In this document: positions 48,331 through 60,981 of the stretch, piece after piece | How positions within the stretch are numbered: position 1 is the stretch's first letter | How the letters are laid out: each line of letters opens with the position of its first letter | Source of the DNA: Chrysoperla carnea | Lineage: Eukaryota; Arthropoda; Insecta; Neuroptera; Chrysopidae | DNA length: 64,000 nt | Direction of reading: 5' to 3' | Assembly (NCBI RefSeq): GCF_905475395.1 | Contig: NC_058342.1 | Location: forward strand, 19,006,640-19,070,639 | Made by a program: the position numbers and the translations under genes | The notes under the pieces: generated by a model | The model's input: only the letters and a program-made list of their open reading frames with translations | What the model was told of the DNA's origin: nothing | Databases searched by the model: none

Positions 48331-51300
48331 TTTTTAAGTATCCTATTTACACACATGCGTTGTTCTGCTTGAGCTGTCAAGTAGGACATGGTCGTCCTTT
48401 ACAATTCACCAGTGCTATTTTCGAACAAGCGCGGCAAAGGTCTGTTCAAAAAATCTTTGGCAACTTCAAACCAAAAACATTTGCTCGTACACGCAGTATT
48501 TACAAAAGCAGAATATACAAAAAATACATAATTTCGTTATCGAAATTTATTATTTCGTTTACTTTTTCGAAAATGTCGAATTGTTTTTATAAATTGTTAC
48601 CCATTATTTTATTTAGATTATTTTATTTAAGATTAAATATGGTTTTAGTAAATATTTCCATTTTGATATTTAATTTTCAAAAAAATTATTAGACGAAATA
48701 TTCCCTCTAACAAGTTATGTTACCCCATATATCCGGGAATGAAAACTGTCAAGTTTGGTCGACAATATTTGGAAAATTCCCTCTAATAATTTTCTCTAAA
48801 ATTAAAACATTTTTCATATAAAAAAAATAACGTAAAAAACATTGAATTACAGATATGAAACATTTAAAATTTTCCATAACATGTAATATATATTTATGTG
48901 TGTTGGAAAATTTAAGAAAAAATGAAGAAAATTTCATGCGTTTCGGGTGTGTACATGTGTGTGTGTTTAAAGTGTGATGTATATAAAAAAAAATTAATTC
49001 TTCATTTTTTTCAAAAATTTCAAAATTATTGTAAAAAAGGTCAAGTAACTCAAACGTCATTTTTTTTTCGATTTTAGGGATAGCATTGAGAATTTTCTCA
49101 TAAAGGGGAAGTGGGGAAATGTTTTTAAGGGATTTGAGGGTGGATATTGTATATATAAATCACATTGAAAATTGGTAATATTCCAATTTTTAAATACTAC
49201 AATTAATTATTACAATATTAGAGTTTTAATATTTATCTATAGTTCATTTTTTTTTTGTTAAATATTTTATATTTTTTTGTGTTTTTAATCACCAATTATC
49301 TGTGACCAAAAATTTTTAATTTTTTTTTTGGACATACAAAATTTTTTTTTAAATATTTTATTTTTTTACTGGCCACGATAGTGGGGAGGGGGCAAACTAA
49401 TTATGTGATTAAATAAATTACAATTTTTTTTAATCAATTGACTTTTTTTAAATTTTTTTTCTTTAATATAAAAATGCATTTTTTGGGTTAAATAAACAAA
49501 ATTGAACGGTTTTTTAGTGGAATATTGCATGAAATTTCTCATAAATGTTTTCTATAAAACTAAAACTTCATTCAGTTTGGACGGGAGTGGCGAACCTTTA
49601 TGTATGAACGTCCCATTTTTTCTAAAGAAATGCTCAATGAGGCCATCATTTTGGCTTCGTGATTGTTGGGATTTGCAATTAATTCTTCTTTAGTCATATT
49701 TCCTACGAAATATCGAACAAAAACAGCTAAACACGCATATTTTATAACGCCAGTGCTTTTACCAAGACAAGAGGAGTGGCGATACAAAAGGAGTGGAATT
49801 AATGTCAGCTGTCACATTTTCGGACAATTTTAAGATTATTTTGTATGTTTGTATATAATGGAATATCTTTGATGCGCTCTTCTCTTTAAAAGTTTTACTA
49901 TTCCGAGCAATGAAATTTGCAGCCGAGTAACTTGCCGCGCTCGTATGAAAATTGTTTCGATATTTAATCATAGATGTCGAATTCCCTTTGCTCTGCTTCG
50001 CTTTTTTGACAGATGAATTTGTTTTAATAAGCCAATTGTAATCCACGATGTAACTACATTAAGAAGTTAGTTAATTAATACTTCAGTACCTGGATGACCG
50101 AGTTTTTTTTTGAGTTAAAAGATACAGTTTGGTATTTTTTGAGTTAAATTATTTTTTGTATGTCAGGAAGAGTCATACTTTGCAGTCAATGTTTCAGTTT
50201 TTCATGAAAACATGGTTAAAATGACATTTTCTACAAATGAAACCAAGCTAGATCGATTTTTCGCTTCAAAAACCCCCTTCCTACTAATTTTCATGAAAAT
50301 TGTTGGAGCCGTTTCTGAGATTGAAGAATTTCTCGTTTAAATATATAAGATCGGTGGCGTACCCAAAAAAATTGTATTTGAATGAAGTTGTTCTTAGGAA
50401 AGCGGCAACTTTTCACTCCCTCCGTGTTGTTTGTAGAAATTTTGTTTTCCTCGCGGTTTTTAAGGTTTTACGCACCTTAATTCGAAATTTTTATGTGAAT
50501 TGAGTAAATATTAGAAAAGTGCTTTGTAGGATTTTCAACTATTTTCTCTCACCTCCGCCATAGTTGATGAGAAAATTGTTTTAGCAGTTTAATTGACTTT
50601 TTTATTCAATTTTTTTCGATAAACAAGCAAGACCTGATTATTATTTGAATTTGAACACATCTGAACGAGGTGTATACTGGAATTTGAAAAGAGAAAGTCA
50701 TTTGTTTGCACACTAACTGAAACCCATACATGAAAATTACATTTATATCAAATTTTATGCTTTCTTTCCAATAGAATCGTTTTCCTAACTAAAAAACCGT
50801 TACAAAATTCAAAATTTTTAAAACTTGTTCCAAATAAGCGATCTCGTTTATATTGTCGGAACAAAAATAAACCACCAATTATTTTAACCAAAAGGTTGAG
50901 ATACAACCGTTTTGTGAAACAGTGAGTTTACATTTTTTTTGCAAAGTGATCCGACAGTAATAAATCTATTGACAGATTGTAAGAACAATTTAAATAAATG
51001 TCTATTTAAAGATAATATTAGGAAAAATGGCCATGCTGTAATTACAAAAAATTGTGAAATTAAAAAAAAAATTTACGCATTTTAAATCGAGTGATTATTA
51101 CTGAAATTGGAAATTGCACTATAAAGAAAATTCAACCAAAAAAAAAAAATAATTATTATAAAATAAAAATGATTAGCACCATTCAGGGAGAGTAAATAAG
51201 TTATAAATCGAATTTGACCAAAAAATTTGTTTGAGGTAGCTTTAAACCGAGACCAAGGGTACGATACCGCCGATAGCTTATTTATTATTTCCCTAGCCTG

Positions 51301-51497
51301 TTTTTTCCTGTTGGCGAGAGATCATCCTTATTCCTCTATGAAATTCTTAATTTCCCCTCATTTTCAAGCTTATTTGCTGGCTTATGACGAAAAATAGACT
51401 CACGATCCAAAAATTTACCGTTTAGTAAAAAACAGGCTGTGGTCTGTTTTTAGCCTAGGTACCGTGAGTACCGAGATTTTATCATCCAACATATTAG
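48331..51497. other. Intergenic
   Basis: T-runs near 49200-49480 and repeat-like pieces at about 49800-50000. No gene supported. Confidence 0.4.
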
Positions 51498-51565
51498 GTT
51501 CCGATACCGGCAATCAAACCCGAGCCTTCTGCGTGAAAGGTGGGTAGTTAACTAGAGTTTCTGTC
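51498..51565 (-). pseudogene. tRNA-Glu-derived pseudogene
   Basis: The minus strand has an anticodon-loop-like CCTTTCACG (anticodon TTC), a B box (GGGTTTGATT) and the downstream arm GCCGGTATCGGAA, like tRNA-Glu. The 5' acceptor strand is missing, so it is a pseudogene or the head of a SINE. Confidence 0.5.
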
Positions 51566-51997
51566 AGAATATTTTCACAAATGCTTAGAGATAGAAAAAA
51601 CTTTAAATTAGAAAGTCGTTCCTTAGGAGCCAATATTTTGGAAATCTGAATAGATTCAGTAGGAATTTAAATTAGAAGAATTATTTCTTAGTGTATCCAA
51701 AATTACTCGTGGCCACGACAAAACCGTGACCGCATAAAATACATTTTTTTTATCCCTTTGTAAAATTTTGAAAAAGTTACGTTCTAACTAAAATAAGAAA
51801 TCGTTCATTTTCTTGTACAACAAAATCTTGTATTTATTTGCTCTTTACGAATTTCATAACTTGATAAATTGGTCAAAAATGGTCAATTTTTGATCAAATT
51901 AATAAATTTTTACCGAGTCGCAATTAATGACATTTTTTGAATATTTCAAAGTTTTCCTATAAATTTTATCAATGAAAGTTTTTAAGAATAGTAAATA

Positions 51998-52384
51998 TTA
52001 GGTTAGATTATGGGCCTCTGTTAGCAAAGTTGTTGCAGCTATTACAGGATACTGGTTGGGCGGCATGTATGTTGAACGCCTGGGTTTCACAGTGAATCAC
52101 TATGGCAGGAGCTGTCACAGTGGTGAGGAGGAGAAGACAATGTCTCATCTTCTCTCTCACTGTCCAGCTCTTGCCATGAGGAGATGGACTTACTTGAGCT
52201 AGCCTCTCTTTGACGACCTATTCGACCTAGAGTCCGTTGACGTCAAAGCAATCCTGCAGTTCTTAAACAGCACCAAATGGTTCATAGAGTAGTGGCCGGG
52301 GATGGGCCAACCTTTTTTCGGTATAACAACGGACCGTATGGTCTAAGTGTGTCCCACCCCAAGAAAGCCACTCTAACCTAACCA
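51998..52384 (+). mobile_element. 3' end of a LINE reverse transcriptase
   Basis: Encodes GYWLGGMYVERLGF, then CHSGEEEKTMSHLLSHCPAL (a zinc-knuckle-like block at the end of jockey/R1-type LINE proteins), then broken frames ending LQFLNSTKWFIE. The 3' end runs into ACTCTAACCTAACC. 5'-truncated. Confidence 0.75.
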
Positions 52385-52707
52385 AAGAATAAATAATAAA
52401 TAGACACACGATGAAATAATGATCAAAATTTTTGTTTTAAAGCTACCTTAACAATTATTTGGATAATTATATTTAATTAGAAGCTCATATATTTTTCCAA
52501 CACATTTTGATTAGTTTTGTAATCCATTTCTCAAATTTCGTAACGAAAATTTCTTTAAATTGTAATTCTATAATTTAATAAAACATAATATCAAAGTATA
52601 TGTAAGTAGGCCTTATTTCTCAACGATATTGCTTTTAAAATTATTGGAATTGGTATTCTGTCTTTCGATTATGGGAAAATTACGAAAAATTTCCTAAGTT
52701 TGAATAA

Positions 52708-53294
52708 TTAAGAATGTACGAGCGCCAGGGCTATTTTGCTTAAAGGCTTGATTTTTTTATTATATGAAATTGGACTAAATCTAAATCAATTCTGAAAATT
52801 TTAGGGGGGTTGCCCGATTATTTCAATAAATAAATAACTATTTAACATTGATCTTATAAGAAAACGGTAGACGGATGATATGTTTTCATAGCCTTTTCAT
52901 TCACCTTTTTAAATTATTAAAAAAAAAAAAAAAAAAAAAAAAACCGTTGTGCCCGACTAATTAAGGATGTATGAGCAAGGTAGTGAGGACACAAATTTTA
53001 AAAAATATATTTTTTTCAATTTTGATGGTGAATTATGTTATATCTTGACAATATAAGACGAAAAGTACGAAGAAAATTTTTCGATATCTGGTGTAATTTT
53101 CAAAATATCGAAAATTGATTTGTTTAATTATTTAGCTTTCGATATTTTTAAAATCAAGACAAATATCGAAAAATTTTATTCTTATTTTTCGTCTACATTC
53201 ATGAAGTTATAAGATTTACAATCAAAGTTGAAAATAAGGTACAAATAATTTCAACCACAGGTCTAAACTTGCCTCTGAGCTCGTACTATCTTAA
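52708..53294 (+). mobile_element. Family B copy, near full length
   Basis: Starts TTAAGAATGTACGAGCGCCA and ends GAGCTCGTACTATCTTAA; the outer 16 bp form an inverted repeat. A 24-nt A-run and an inner TTAAGGATGTATGAGCAAGG lie at about 52919-52985. Confidence 0.8.
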
Positions 53295-53866
53295 ACAAAC
53301 CTACTTTAAAATCAATTATTTCTGGTATGAAAATGTGTCAATCAATAATCAAATTCTAGAATTTCAAAATAGTTCAAAATTCGTTAAACGAAAAATGAAT
53401 AGATATTTGAGACAAACTAGTAATGAATAGGCAATTAAAACAAATCCAGCTTGAGTAAAATAACAGAGTCGATTCCAAATTACCCACAATTTGTAATCAA
53501 CTTTGTAGAAAAACCTAATTCTACCTAAATTTTAAACATAAATCAGTCTATCGGGTTTACTCACTTATTGCTTTTTAAAACTATACTTATAGGATTAATT
53601 TCCCCTTCGATCTCGAATTGTTTCACCACCAACAATTTAAAGTAAGAATTTTTCACAGAGCTTTATGACGGATTTAATGCTGGAACTGATTTAAAGTAAG
53701 TGAGTAAAATGTGACGAGAGTAAATTAATTTACTATAATTATAAAAATACTACAAAAATAAGAGTATGTTTTTTACAAATTAAATTGAATAATTGAGGCC
53801 AAGTTTTATTTCTAGTTTAATATAAACTAAGATTCATGAAATAAGAGAGAGCCGAAAGGTATAAAT

Positions 53867-54527
53867 TACAGATGAAACGGATATCCGATACTATCCGGCC
53901 GAATTCCGAATAAAAACAATCAAAATTTTTTTATTATTTTAATAATTTCACGTCAAAAATGTATGCTTTTCAAATTATTTTAGTAATCAAAATTAACAGT
54001 GGCAAATGTGATGAATGAATGCCAAATTTTCCGCATTTTTTGGTGACTCCGCCTGGCTTCGCATACCAAGACAACTGCGGGTACTGATTCAAATTAACTG
54101 ACTAACAAATGAATGGGTCGTGATTGCGATCTATTCGAGATGTCTTTAAGAAAAATTCAATCTCGTTAGAAATTGGATTTTGTTTTTCTTGACCGCGACA
54201 ATCACTACTATTATCCTTTGCCATCTTCTTTCATTCGTTTAGCAGGTGATGAAGACGGCAATGATCTGTTACTTTCAGAAGAAGTTTCGTCGCGAGAGTT
54301 GTTATCGTCACTGTTTAAATCAAAATATTGCCAAATTGGCGAACACTTTTTGATTATAACATTTCTTGTTAATCAATCAAACTTAAATCAAACATAAAAC
54401 CACGACGACAAGTGAAAAAAAATGGAACTACCGGGCCGAATATTCGGTAGTTGGATATTCGGCGCTCCAACCTCGTACCTCACCGAATATCTGATATCCG
54501 ACTAAATCACTATCCGTTTTATCTCTA
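53867..54527 (-). mobile_element. hAT element with N-terminal transposase fragment
   Basis: Terminal repeats TACAGATGAAACGGATA and TAGAGATAAAACGGATA (15 of 17 match) and a perfect 8-bp duplication GTATAAAT at 53859-53866 and 54528-54535. On the minus strand at about 54350-54195 it reads KKCSPIWQYFDLNSDDNN and a Ser-rich stretch ending AKRMKEDGKG, like the region before the BED finger of hAT transposases. No catalytic part. Confidence 0.85.
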
Positions 54528-54535
54528 GTATAAAT

Positions 54536-55291
54536 ATGTTAAAATTTCGGAATCCAAGACCAATCAATGAATCATTATAAAAACTGTTCGACTGCATTGT
54601 TTAAATCTTACTTAAAGAAGTTAAAAACAAAAACTGATGTATTTACCACGGGAAGTAAAACTGATGCTTCGAACAGTTCTAATAAAGATTCATTAACTTA
54701 CCCTGGATTCCGAGGTATAAATCTAACGGCTCTCCACTAAAACTATTTTGAATATATTTATATATGGATAGTTTGTTCAAATTAAAGATTAGCTCATTAA
54801 ATATTTTTCGATTTCGAAGTTACCTGCATTAAATTAATAACACGGAAATATACTGTGACCGTACACCAAATAAGTGCGCTTCTGTTGGTTTTAGAAATAT
54901 TTATAGTTCTTAAGTTCCAGACTAAACAACATGGATTGCAAGCGTTCAAACACTCTTGACAATTTTTTCTACCAAAAAATCAACTTCTGAGCTTTGCAAA
55001 ATTGATATTTTATATAATTTAAATTACAGATGCAGTCATCTGAGCTTTGTTTTGGATAAGATTTCCCTATGAAGACTAATCAAAAATTCGATCTTTTATG
55101 TTGGAAATATATGGCTACGAATAATTAAATAATAATAATAATTGCTTAATAATGAGACTATTGAGTGATGACGATTTAATTACATAAAAAATCGGAGTAG
55201 AAAACAACTTTTTATTTAAAAAAATTTGTTTGTTTTGTTAATAAAAAATACTGCGTAATTGTATAATACAATTAATATATTAATTATCGTA
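54536..55291. other. Intergenic
   Basis: A+T-rich. Nothing supported. Confidence 0.4.
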
Positions 55292-55892
55292 TACAGTCAA
55301 AATTGTTTATAACGACGAATTGGTAAGGTTCAAGCTCGTGCACATGGGGGATTAGGGGGCAGTTCAACCCACAAAACCCCTCCATTGAGAGTCTTCATCC
55401 AAATTGTTTATTTTGTTGGGAAAGAAACAGGCTAAATTTGATAAAATATTGTGATGATTCAAAAATCGTCTAAATGTGTCAAACAAACAAATCGATGTAC
55501 GGTAGTGTCTTCCGAAATTCCGTGTCGTATTCATCGCAGATTTCGCTCACGGTTTTATATGAAGTATTCAACTCAAAGACAAAAGATAAAAAATGTACCG
55601 AGAAAAGTGTAAATTAGTTTAGTAAATTAGCCAGGGGCTCATTTGATAATTCTTTCACTACAACCACTTTTCTGAGTCAAATAAAAGCCTGGTCTGCAAA
55701 ATACAAGTTGGAACAGTATCACATCGCACCCGAACCGACCCTTTTATGTTTCAGCTTGTGTTTTGATAATCAGGTTTTTATTTTCTTCGGATTACAACGT
55801 GTTTTAGTGAATAAGTAATCAAATTAGCTGCTTTTCTCAAAAGATAATTATTGCAAGATCCCTTCAATATCGTTACAACCGATTTGACTGTA
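55292..55892. mobile_element. TA-flanked DNA element (mariner/pogo type ends)
   Basis: Imperfect terminal repeats ACAGTCAAAATTGTTTATAA and ACAGTCAAATCGGTTGTAAC (complement of the right end), flanked by TA. It contains the repeat shared with 31540-31700. No transposase frame is intact. Confidence 0.6.
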
Positions 55893-57099
55893 TATTAAAA
55901 AAAATATTAAAAAAATAAAATAATAACACAAAAACAAAAGAAAAATGTTTTCCAATACTACCAACATCATTTTCAAAATAAATTTGAAAATTCAATAATT
56001 TTTTAAATTTCAAAATTATCTCTTAATTTTTTTTTTTTATTTTTTTTTTTTTGAATATTTTTTTTTAATCTGTATATTGTAAAAAATTATTTTTATTCAG
56101 TCATAGTCAATTTTGGCTTTATATTAATAATTTTTATTTACAAAAAATTACACACATCGTAATTGGTTAAATTTATCGGACATCCGCAATTGTGTCCGAT
56201 ATGTGAAAATCTATTTTCGTATATGCACGATGTGTGTATATCATTTTTTATTTTCTTCTAATTCTAAAATTAGAAATAGTCTAAAAATATTTCCTTAGAA
56301 ATATCAAATAAAAATTTATACAAAATTAAATGCAACAACGCCAATAATTCTTTTTTTTTTTAAATATAAATAGGCCGGAGATTAAGCATAAGGAATAATT
56401 GCCCGAATGTTGCAACAAACAGATATTTACACACTGGAGAAAAATGGTAAGTAGATTTTCTGTTTCGAAAAAATGACCTTTTTTAAAATTTTCTAAATTA
56501 TTTTCAATTATGATCAATTAAATCGAGCCATTGTGTTTTTTTGTCGCCATAATGGTGAGAGTTATTCGCGTTTGGAAAGAAATGTCATCTTAATAATTGG
56601 GCTTAATTTCAAACATCATCAAGTTTTATTTAAAACGCATTTTAGCGTAATTTCAGTCTCCCTCTCTCTCACATTTCAGCATTTTTCTTTATAAAATTTG
56701 CCCTTATTTTGTTATATATTGATTGTTAAAAGATAATTTTAATCGAAGGGGATACAATGCATGTTTCTTGAAGCGTCTTCGAGTTTTCGAGTTCTCTCAA
56801 CAATTGGATTCTACGGTGCTTTGATTTCATCCAAGGCCTAAATTTTGATGTGTCAGATTATCATTAATTGGATGCAAACTTAAATTCAACACTCTATCTT
56901 CGCTTAATAACCGAGAATGGAATTAGATTAATTAAAAATTGAAGATTTAACTTAATTTTCTCTAAAGGATTCTTTTCTTCTTAATTTGCTTCAATACATG
57001 AGTCGGATTCAATTTTCAAAGCGACTTCATTCGTTCTACATTATTGGACTTTTATTTATGTTTTGCCACCCCAACAAACTTCGTTATGTCAAAAGTTAT
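55893..57099. other. Intergenic, low complexity
   Basis: Long T- and A-runs near 55900-56060. No gene. Confidence 0.4.
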
Positions 57100-57545
57100 C
57101 GGCTTGTCGCAGTCCTTGTGCCTTAAAGAAAATATGAAGAAAAAATTGTCTGAATTGGCTGAGCCGTTCTCGAGTTTTACGCTTAGCAACATATTTGGCG
57201 ATTCATTTTTATTTAAATAGACAGATAGAAGAAAAAAAAATTAGGCGCGACTGGGGTTCGAACATTGATTTCTTTGATGGCAGCCTAGTAGTTCTACCAC
57301 TAAACAAACCACGATTCGTCTCGAAAAGCTAAGATTTTTCTACATTAAGTATTCGTTTATTCACAGTGGGAAAAGAAAAGTGTTGTTTTTACTATTTCCC
57401 TGCAATTTTCACGTTTTTTTCTCTCCATAAAGACCTTCCTTGTGCCTTAACGAAAATATGAAAAAAAATTAGCCGAATTGATCGAGCCGTTCTTGAATTA
57501 TTCGCTTAGCAACATATTTGGCGATTCCTTTTTATTTATATAGAT
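57100..57545. repeat. Direct repeat pair around a tRNA-like sequence
   Basis: 57108-57235 and 57430-57545 share cttgtgccttaa, gagccgttct and cttagcaacatatttggcga. The tRNA-like piece at 57243-57312 lies between them. Confidence 0.55.
57243..57312 (-). pseudogene. tRNA-Gly-derived pseudogene
   Basis: The minus strand has an A-box-like TTAGTGGTAGAA, the loop CTGCCAT (anticodon GCC) and a B box GTTCGAACCCC, as in tRNA-Gly(GCC). The acceptor arms do not pair. Confidence 0.45.
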
Positions 57546-59370
57546 TTATTAGATTTGATTCTGATAAAATTGTAATATCTAACAGAGTTAATTTTAAACA
57601 AATTATGTCAAATATCATTCGTTTATCGATTTTTAAACTTTCAAAACACAGTGGTGCAAAAAATTGATGAATAATTTTGCTTTTCTTCAGAAAAATTACA
57701 AGGTCAAATTTACGATTCAAGTATAAATGTATAATTCAAAATTATTGACGTTATAAAAAAACGAATATTAATAATTCAAATATCACGACTGTATACTTCA
57801 TTCAACGAAAGAACAACCAACGAACCTTAAATTTATATTTAATTCGTTCAAATTCGTCCTAGCGAAACCTCTATTGCATCTAAATTTGTGCATTTTTAAA
57901 ATTACTAGAATAACGAGTTCGAAATTATGTCTTATTAAGTCTGGACACGATTGAATAACTTAAGAAATAGAATTATTAATAATTTTTGAGAGCTATTATT
58001 TCTAGCCATAATTCGTTTCTAAATTGCTCGTTTTTTTCTTTGAAGTTTATGTGAAGGTCACAAATGTAGAGCTCTCAAAAATCATTCTAAAGTCACCAAT
58101 TTTGATATTTTTTTTCTTAAATATGTAATTGTATCCAGAATTTTTGCATATTTATTTGTAAGATACCGAGAAGGCCGCCTGTGATGTAACTTTGTTTAGC
58201 GAGGTTCTTTTGGTGAACTTAGTATAGTATTTTTTTACACATGTATTTATATATAGCCTTAAAAAAGCACATTTAAGGGTAATTATGGTACTCAAATTAT
58301 GGGATTAAAAACCATTTGAGATTGTATTATTTCCAATCATCACGTCATTTGAGGATATTTGCTTTATTTCTGTTTTCTTCTGTTGTTTGGAGCCTTTTTT
58401 TGCTCAATTTAATTTGCGATATTTTATCATTTTATTTAAAAAAAAAAAGCACCATTTTTTCAAGAAGAAGCTTTCATTGTCAATGTATTTGGGTTTGGGG
58501 AACATTAAGTAATAAAAAACGTACAGATAGTTCTGCTCGCATATAGATTGTGTTTCAATAACTCATCGTATTATGCTCATTAACTCATTATATACATATA
58601 AAATTCATTATCCTACGTGATGAGTTATCGAGAAAAAATCTGCATTTATGAATTAGCTGTATAACAATTTTTAAAACTGTACTACATGTTCTGGACGCAT
58701 GTGTGTTGTCTTCAAAATAAAACAAAATTTTTATAGTACACAAACCCGGCAATGCCAAATTTTGATCGAAATTTCGTATGAATCAACAAAGTATTATTAT
58801 CTTGCTCGTATATGTTGATCAGAAGAATGTTGATCTCTCATGAAATTAATACTTAGATCATTTAAAGATCTTTTTGTCCCTTTAAAATGCCATGTTAACA
58901 AGTTGTCAAAATACCAAAGAAATTTTCATGGACAGGTTGGAATTTTAAGAAGTAAAAGCAATCAAAAATTGACGAAAAAAACAAATTCTAAATTTAAAAA
59001 AGTTATTTCAATATCTTTTTGATAAACTGGAAAAATCTGAAAAGTTTTCAAGAAACCTGGAACGCTACCCTTTATTATATTATCCAAGTTCTCGAAAAAC
59101 CCGAATTGCTCAACAACATATCTACAGTTTTTTTTTAAATGTATTTATTTCAAGCTTTTAAGAAATTGTGAGAATTTCTCTCGTCACGATAAAAAACATG
59201 CAATTAAAAAAATAAGACCTTCGAACATTTGCGAGTTTGTTCGTATACTTTCGATAGTTTGAATGTTCGACTCTGTCTGGTAGAAGTCATTTAGGATTTC
59301 ATTTACTAAAAAACTGCAATATCATAATTTTTAATAGTGTAATAATTATTAATTAATTTGAATAAAAAGT
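57546..59370. other. Intergenic
   Basis: No gene or clear repeat seen; short frames at 58316 and 58840 are without coding signs. Confidence 0.4.
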
Positions 59371-59665
59371 TTAATAAATGCAGATGACGTTGTTGTTTGT
59401 TATAAATAAAACTAATTTTTGTAATTCATCATCACCGTACAATTTACTGGATTGTATATAGGCACCGTGCAATCTACTGGATTGTCTCTTGGCACCGTGC
59501 AATCTACTGGATTGCATATTGGCACCGTGCAATCTACTGGATTGTATATTTGCACTCTGCAATTTTCAACGTCATAATTTTTAATTTTGTAATAATTTTA
59601 GTGATAATAATTAATAATAACTCATTAATTTTAATAAATGCAGATGACGTTGTTGTAAATTAAAA
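59340..59665. repeat. 30-bp minisatellite inside a 265-bp tandem duplication
   Basis: The phrase ggcaccgtgcaatctactgg starts at 59461, 59491 and 59521, with a diverged unit on either side. The flanks aataaatgcagatgacgttg recur at about 59375 and 59635. The minus frame reads QSSRLHGA repeats but has no ATG, so it is not treated as coding. Confidence 0.75.
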
Positions 59666-60338
59666 AATAAATTTATATGAAATTACGTAGAGGTTATGAT
59701 TTACAAAATTAAAGAATATTCAACATGCGAAATATCTGACGCAATCTACAATTTTTCCATAACTCTTTATTTTAACTTATTAAGAAGATATGAAAATACG
59801 AATTTTTCGATTCAGAATTTGATCTTTTTTTAAACATATTCAATCCCTAAAATGCTTATATATTCATCTAAGAAAAAAAACTTCTTGTGCATTTTGATCG
59901 ATACTTAACGTAATGTTTCAAATGATACTTTGAAGATATTCTGAAAACGATCTTTCACGTGGTTCACCAACTATTCCTCGATCAAAATTAGACATTGTGA
60001 ACTCATATTTATTCTACGTTTTCATTATTTAGGAGACTTTTAAACCTCTTTTATCCTTGATAAAATATCACATCTAAAATAAAATTGGCATTAAATCGCC
60101 ATTTTCTTCTGTGTGTTTTTGAGAGTGCATTTAAAAAAAATATCATACAAATAAATTTGACCTACGTTCAAAAATTAAAAACATAAATTTTGCCTCAATT
60201 TCATAGCATCCATTTTGGTATAAAGCCATTATTTTTTTCTCTTTGTTTAAAACATAAATTAGTGAGTATGCCTATATTTCGTTCCTCATACATTCACACA
60301 TTCTCGCAGTATCACAGAAAAACCTCGTCGCGATTTAG

Positions 60339-60344
60339 TTTATT
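60339..60344 (-). promoter_or_regulatory. Candidate polyadenylation signal of the Ptp99A-like gene
   Basis: AATAAA on the minus strand about 115 nt after the stop. Alternative signals further downstream cannot be excluded. Confidence 0.35.
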
Positions 60345-60458
60345 CGGTACTCAATTCTAAAAAGTAGCGCGACGATATTTTTAGTGATTTAAAGGGGTTT
60401 AGATTATGAATTTGGATCATATTCACACACTTTAGACATACGTCACTTGCACCTGATG

Positions 60459-60981
60459 TTACGCTGGCGGATCTCTAGGATGATGGTGAATGATTGCCGA
60501 TGATGTATGAGGTATTTCAATTACTTCACTTTGTATATTACCATTTGAGGATGTGACTATCGACGCTATTGTCGTTGGAGGAGGTGGTGTTATTGTAACC
60601 GACGTAGTAGTTGTTGCGGCTGAAGTTGTTGCCACAGCCGACGTAGATGGGGCAGATGGAGCTATGGAATTCGTTGTGGCACTTGACGCTGCTGCGGTTG
60701 ACGTACTCGCTGAGGATGTTATTGTTGGTGAGGCAGGTTGTATTACACAACCGCCATTTGTTTGTGCGTAAACATCTGGAGGTGGTAAAATTGGTAATAA
60801 ATGACTAATTGTTTGTAGCGCTACATGTAATCGTAGATAATCGTCAACATCTTGCCATATGCCAGGACGTTTATGATGATATAATTTCGCGTACATGTAT
60901 ACATCTGCATGACCATCGTGAAGTATTTGTTTACGTATTGTTGATAGACAACAAAAGGTCGCTGCTTCCACACCTCCATAC
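60459..60981 (-). CDS. Ptp99A: Ptp99A-like final exon: end of D2 and C-terminal tail
   Basis: Acceptor AAAATAG at 60982-60988; stop TAA at 60459-60461. It completes RYGGVEAATFCCLSTIRKQ and the last D2 helices (YHHKRPGIWQDVDDYLRLHV), then about 90 residues of low-complexity tail dominated by Ser, Thr, Ala, Pro and Ile, ending HHHPRDPPA. The tail is much less conserved than the domain and is probably disordered. Confidence 0.88.

Noticed and set aside
48225..48692. 155-codon plus frame
   Set aside because: It begins in a pogo terminal repeat and continues in A+T-rich sequence without conserved features.
49572..50046. Two overlapping minus frames of 71 and 95 codons
   Set aside because: Repeat-like sequence, no recognisable domain.
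60553..60771. Plus-strand Val/Ala-rich frame
   Set aside because: Antisense to the low-complexity tail of the Ptp99A-like protein.
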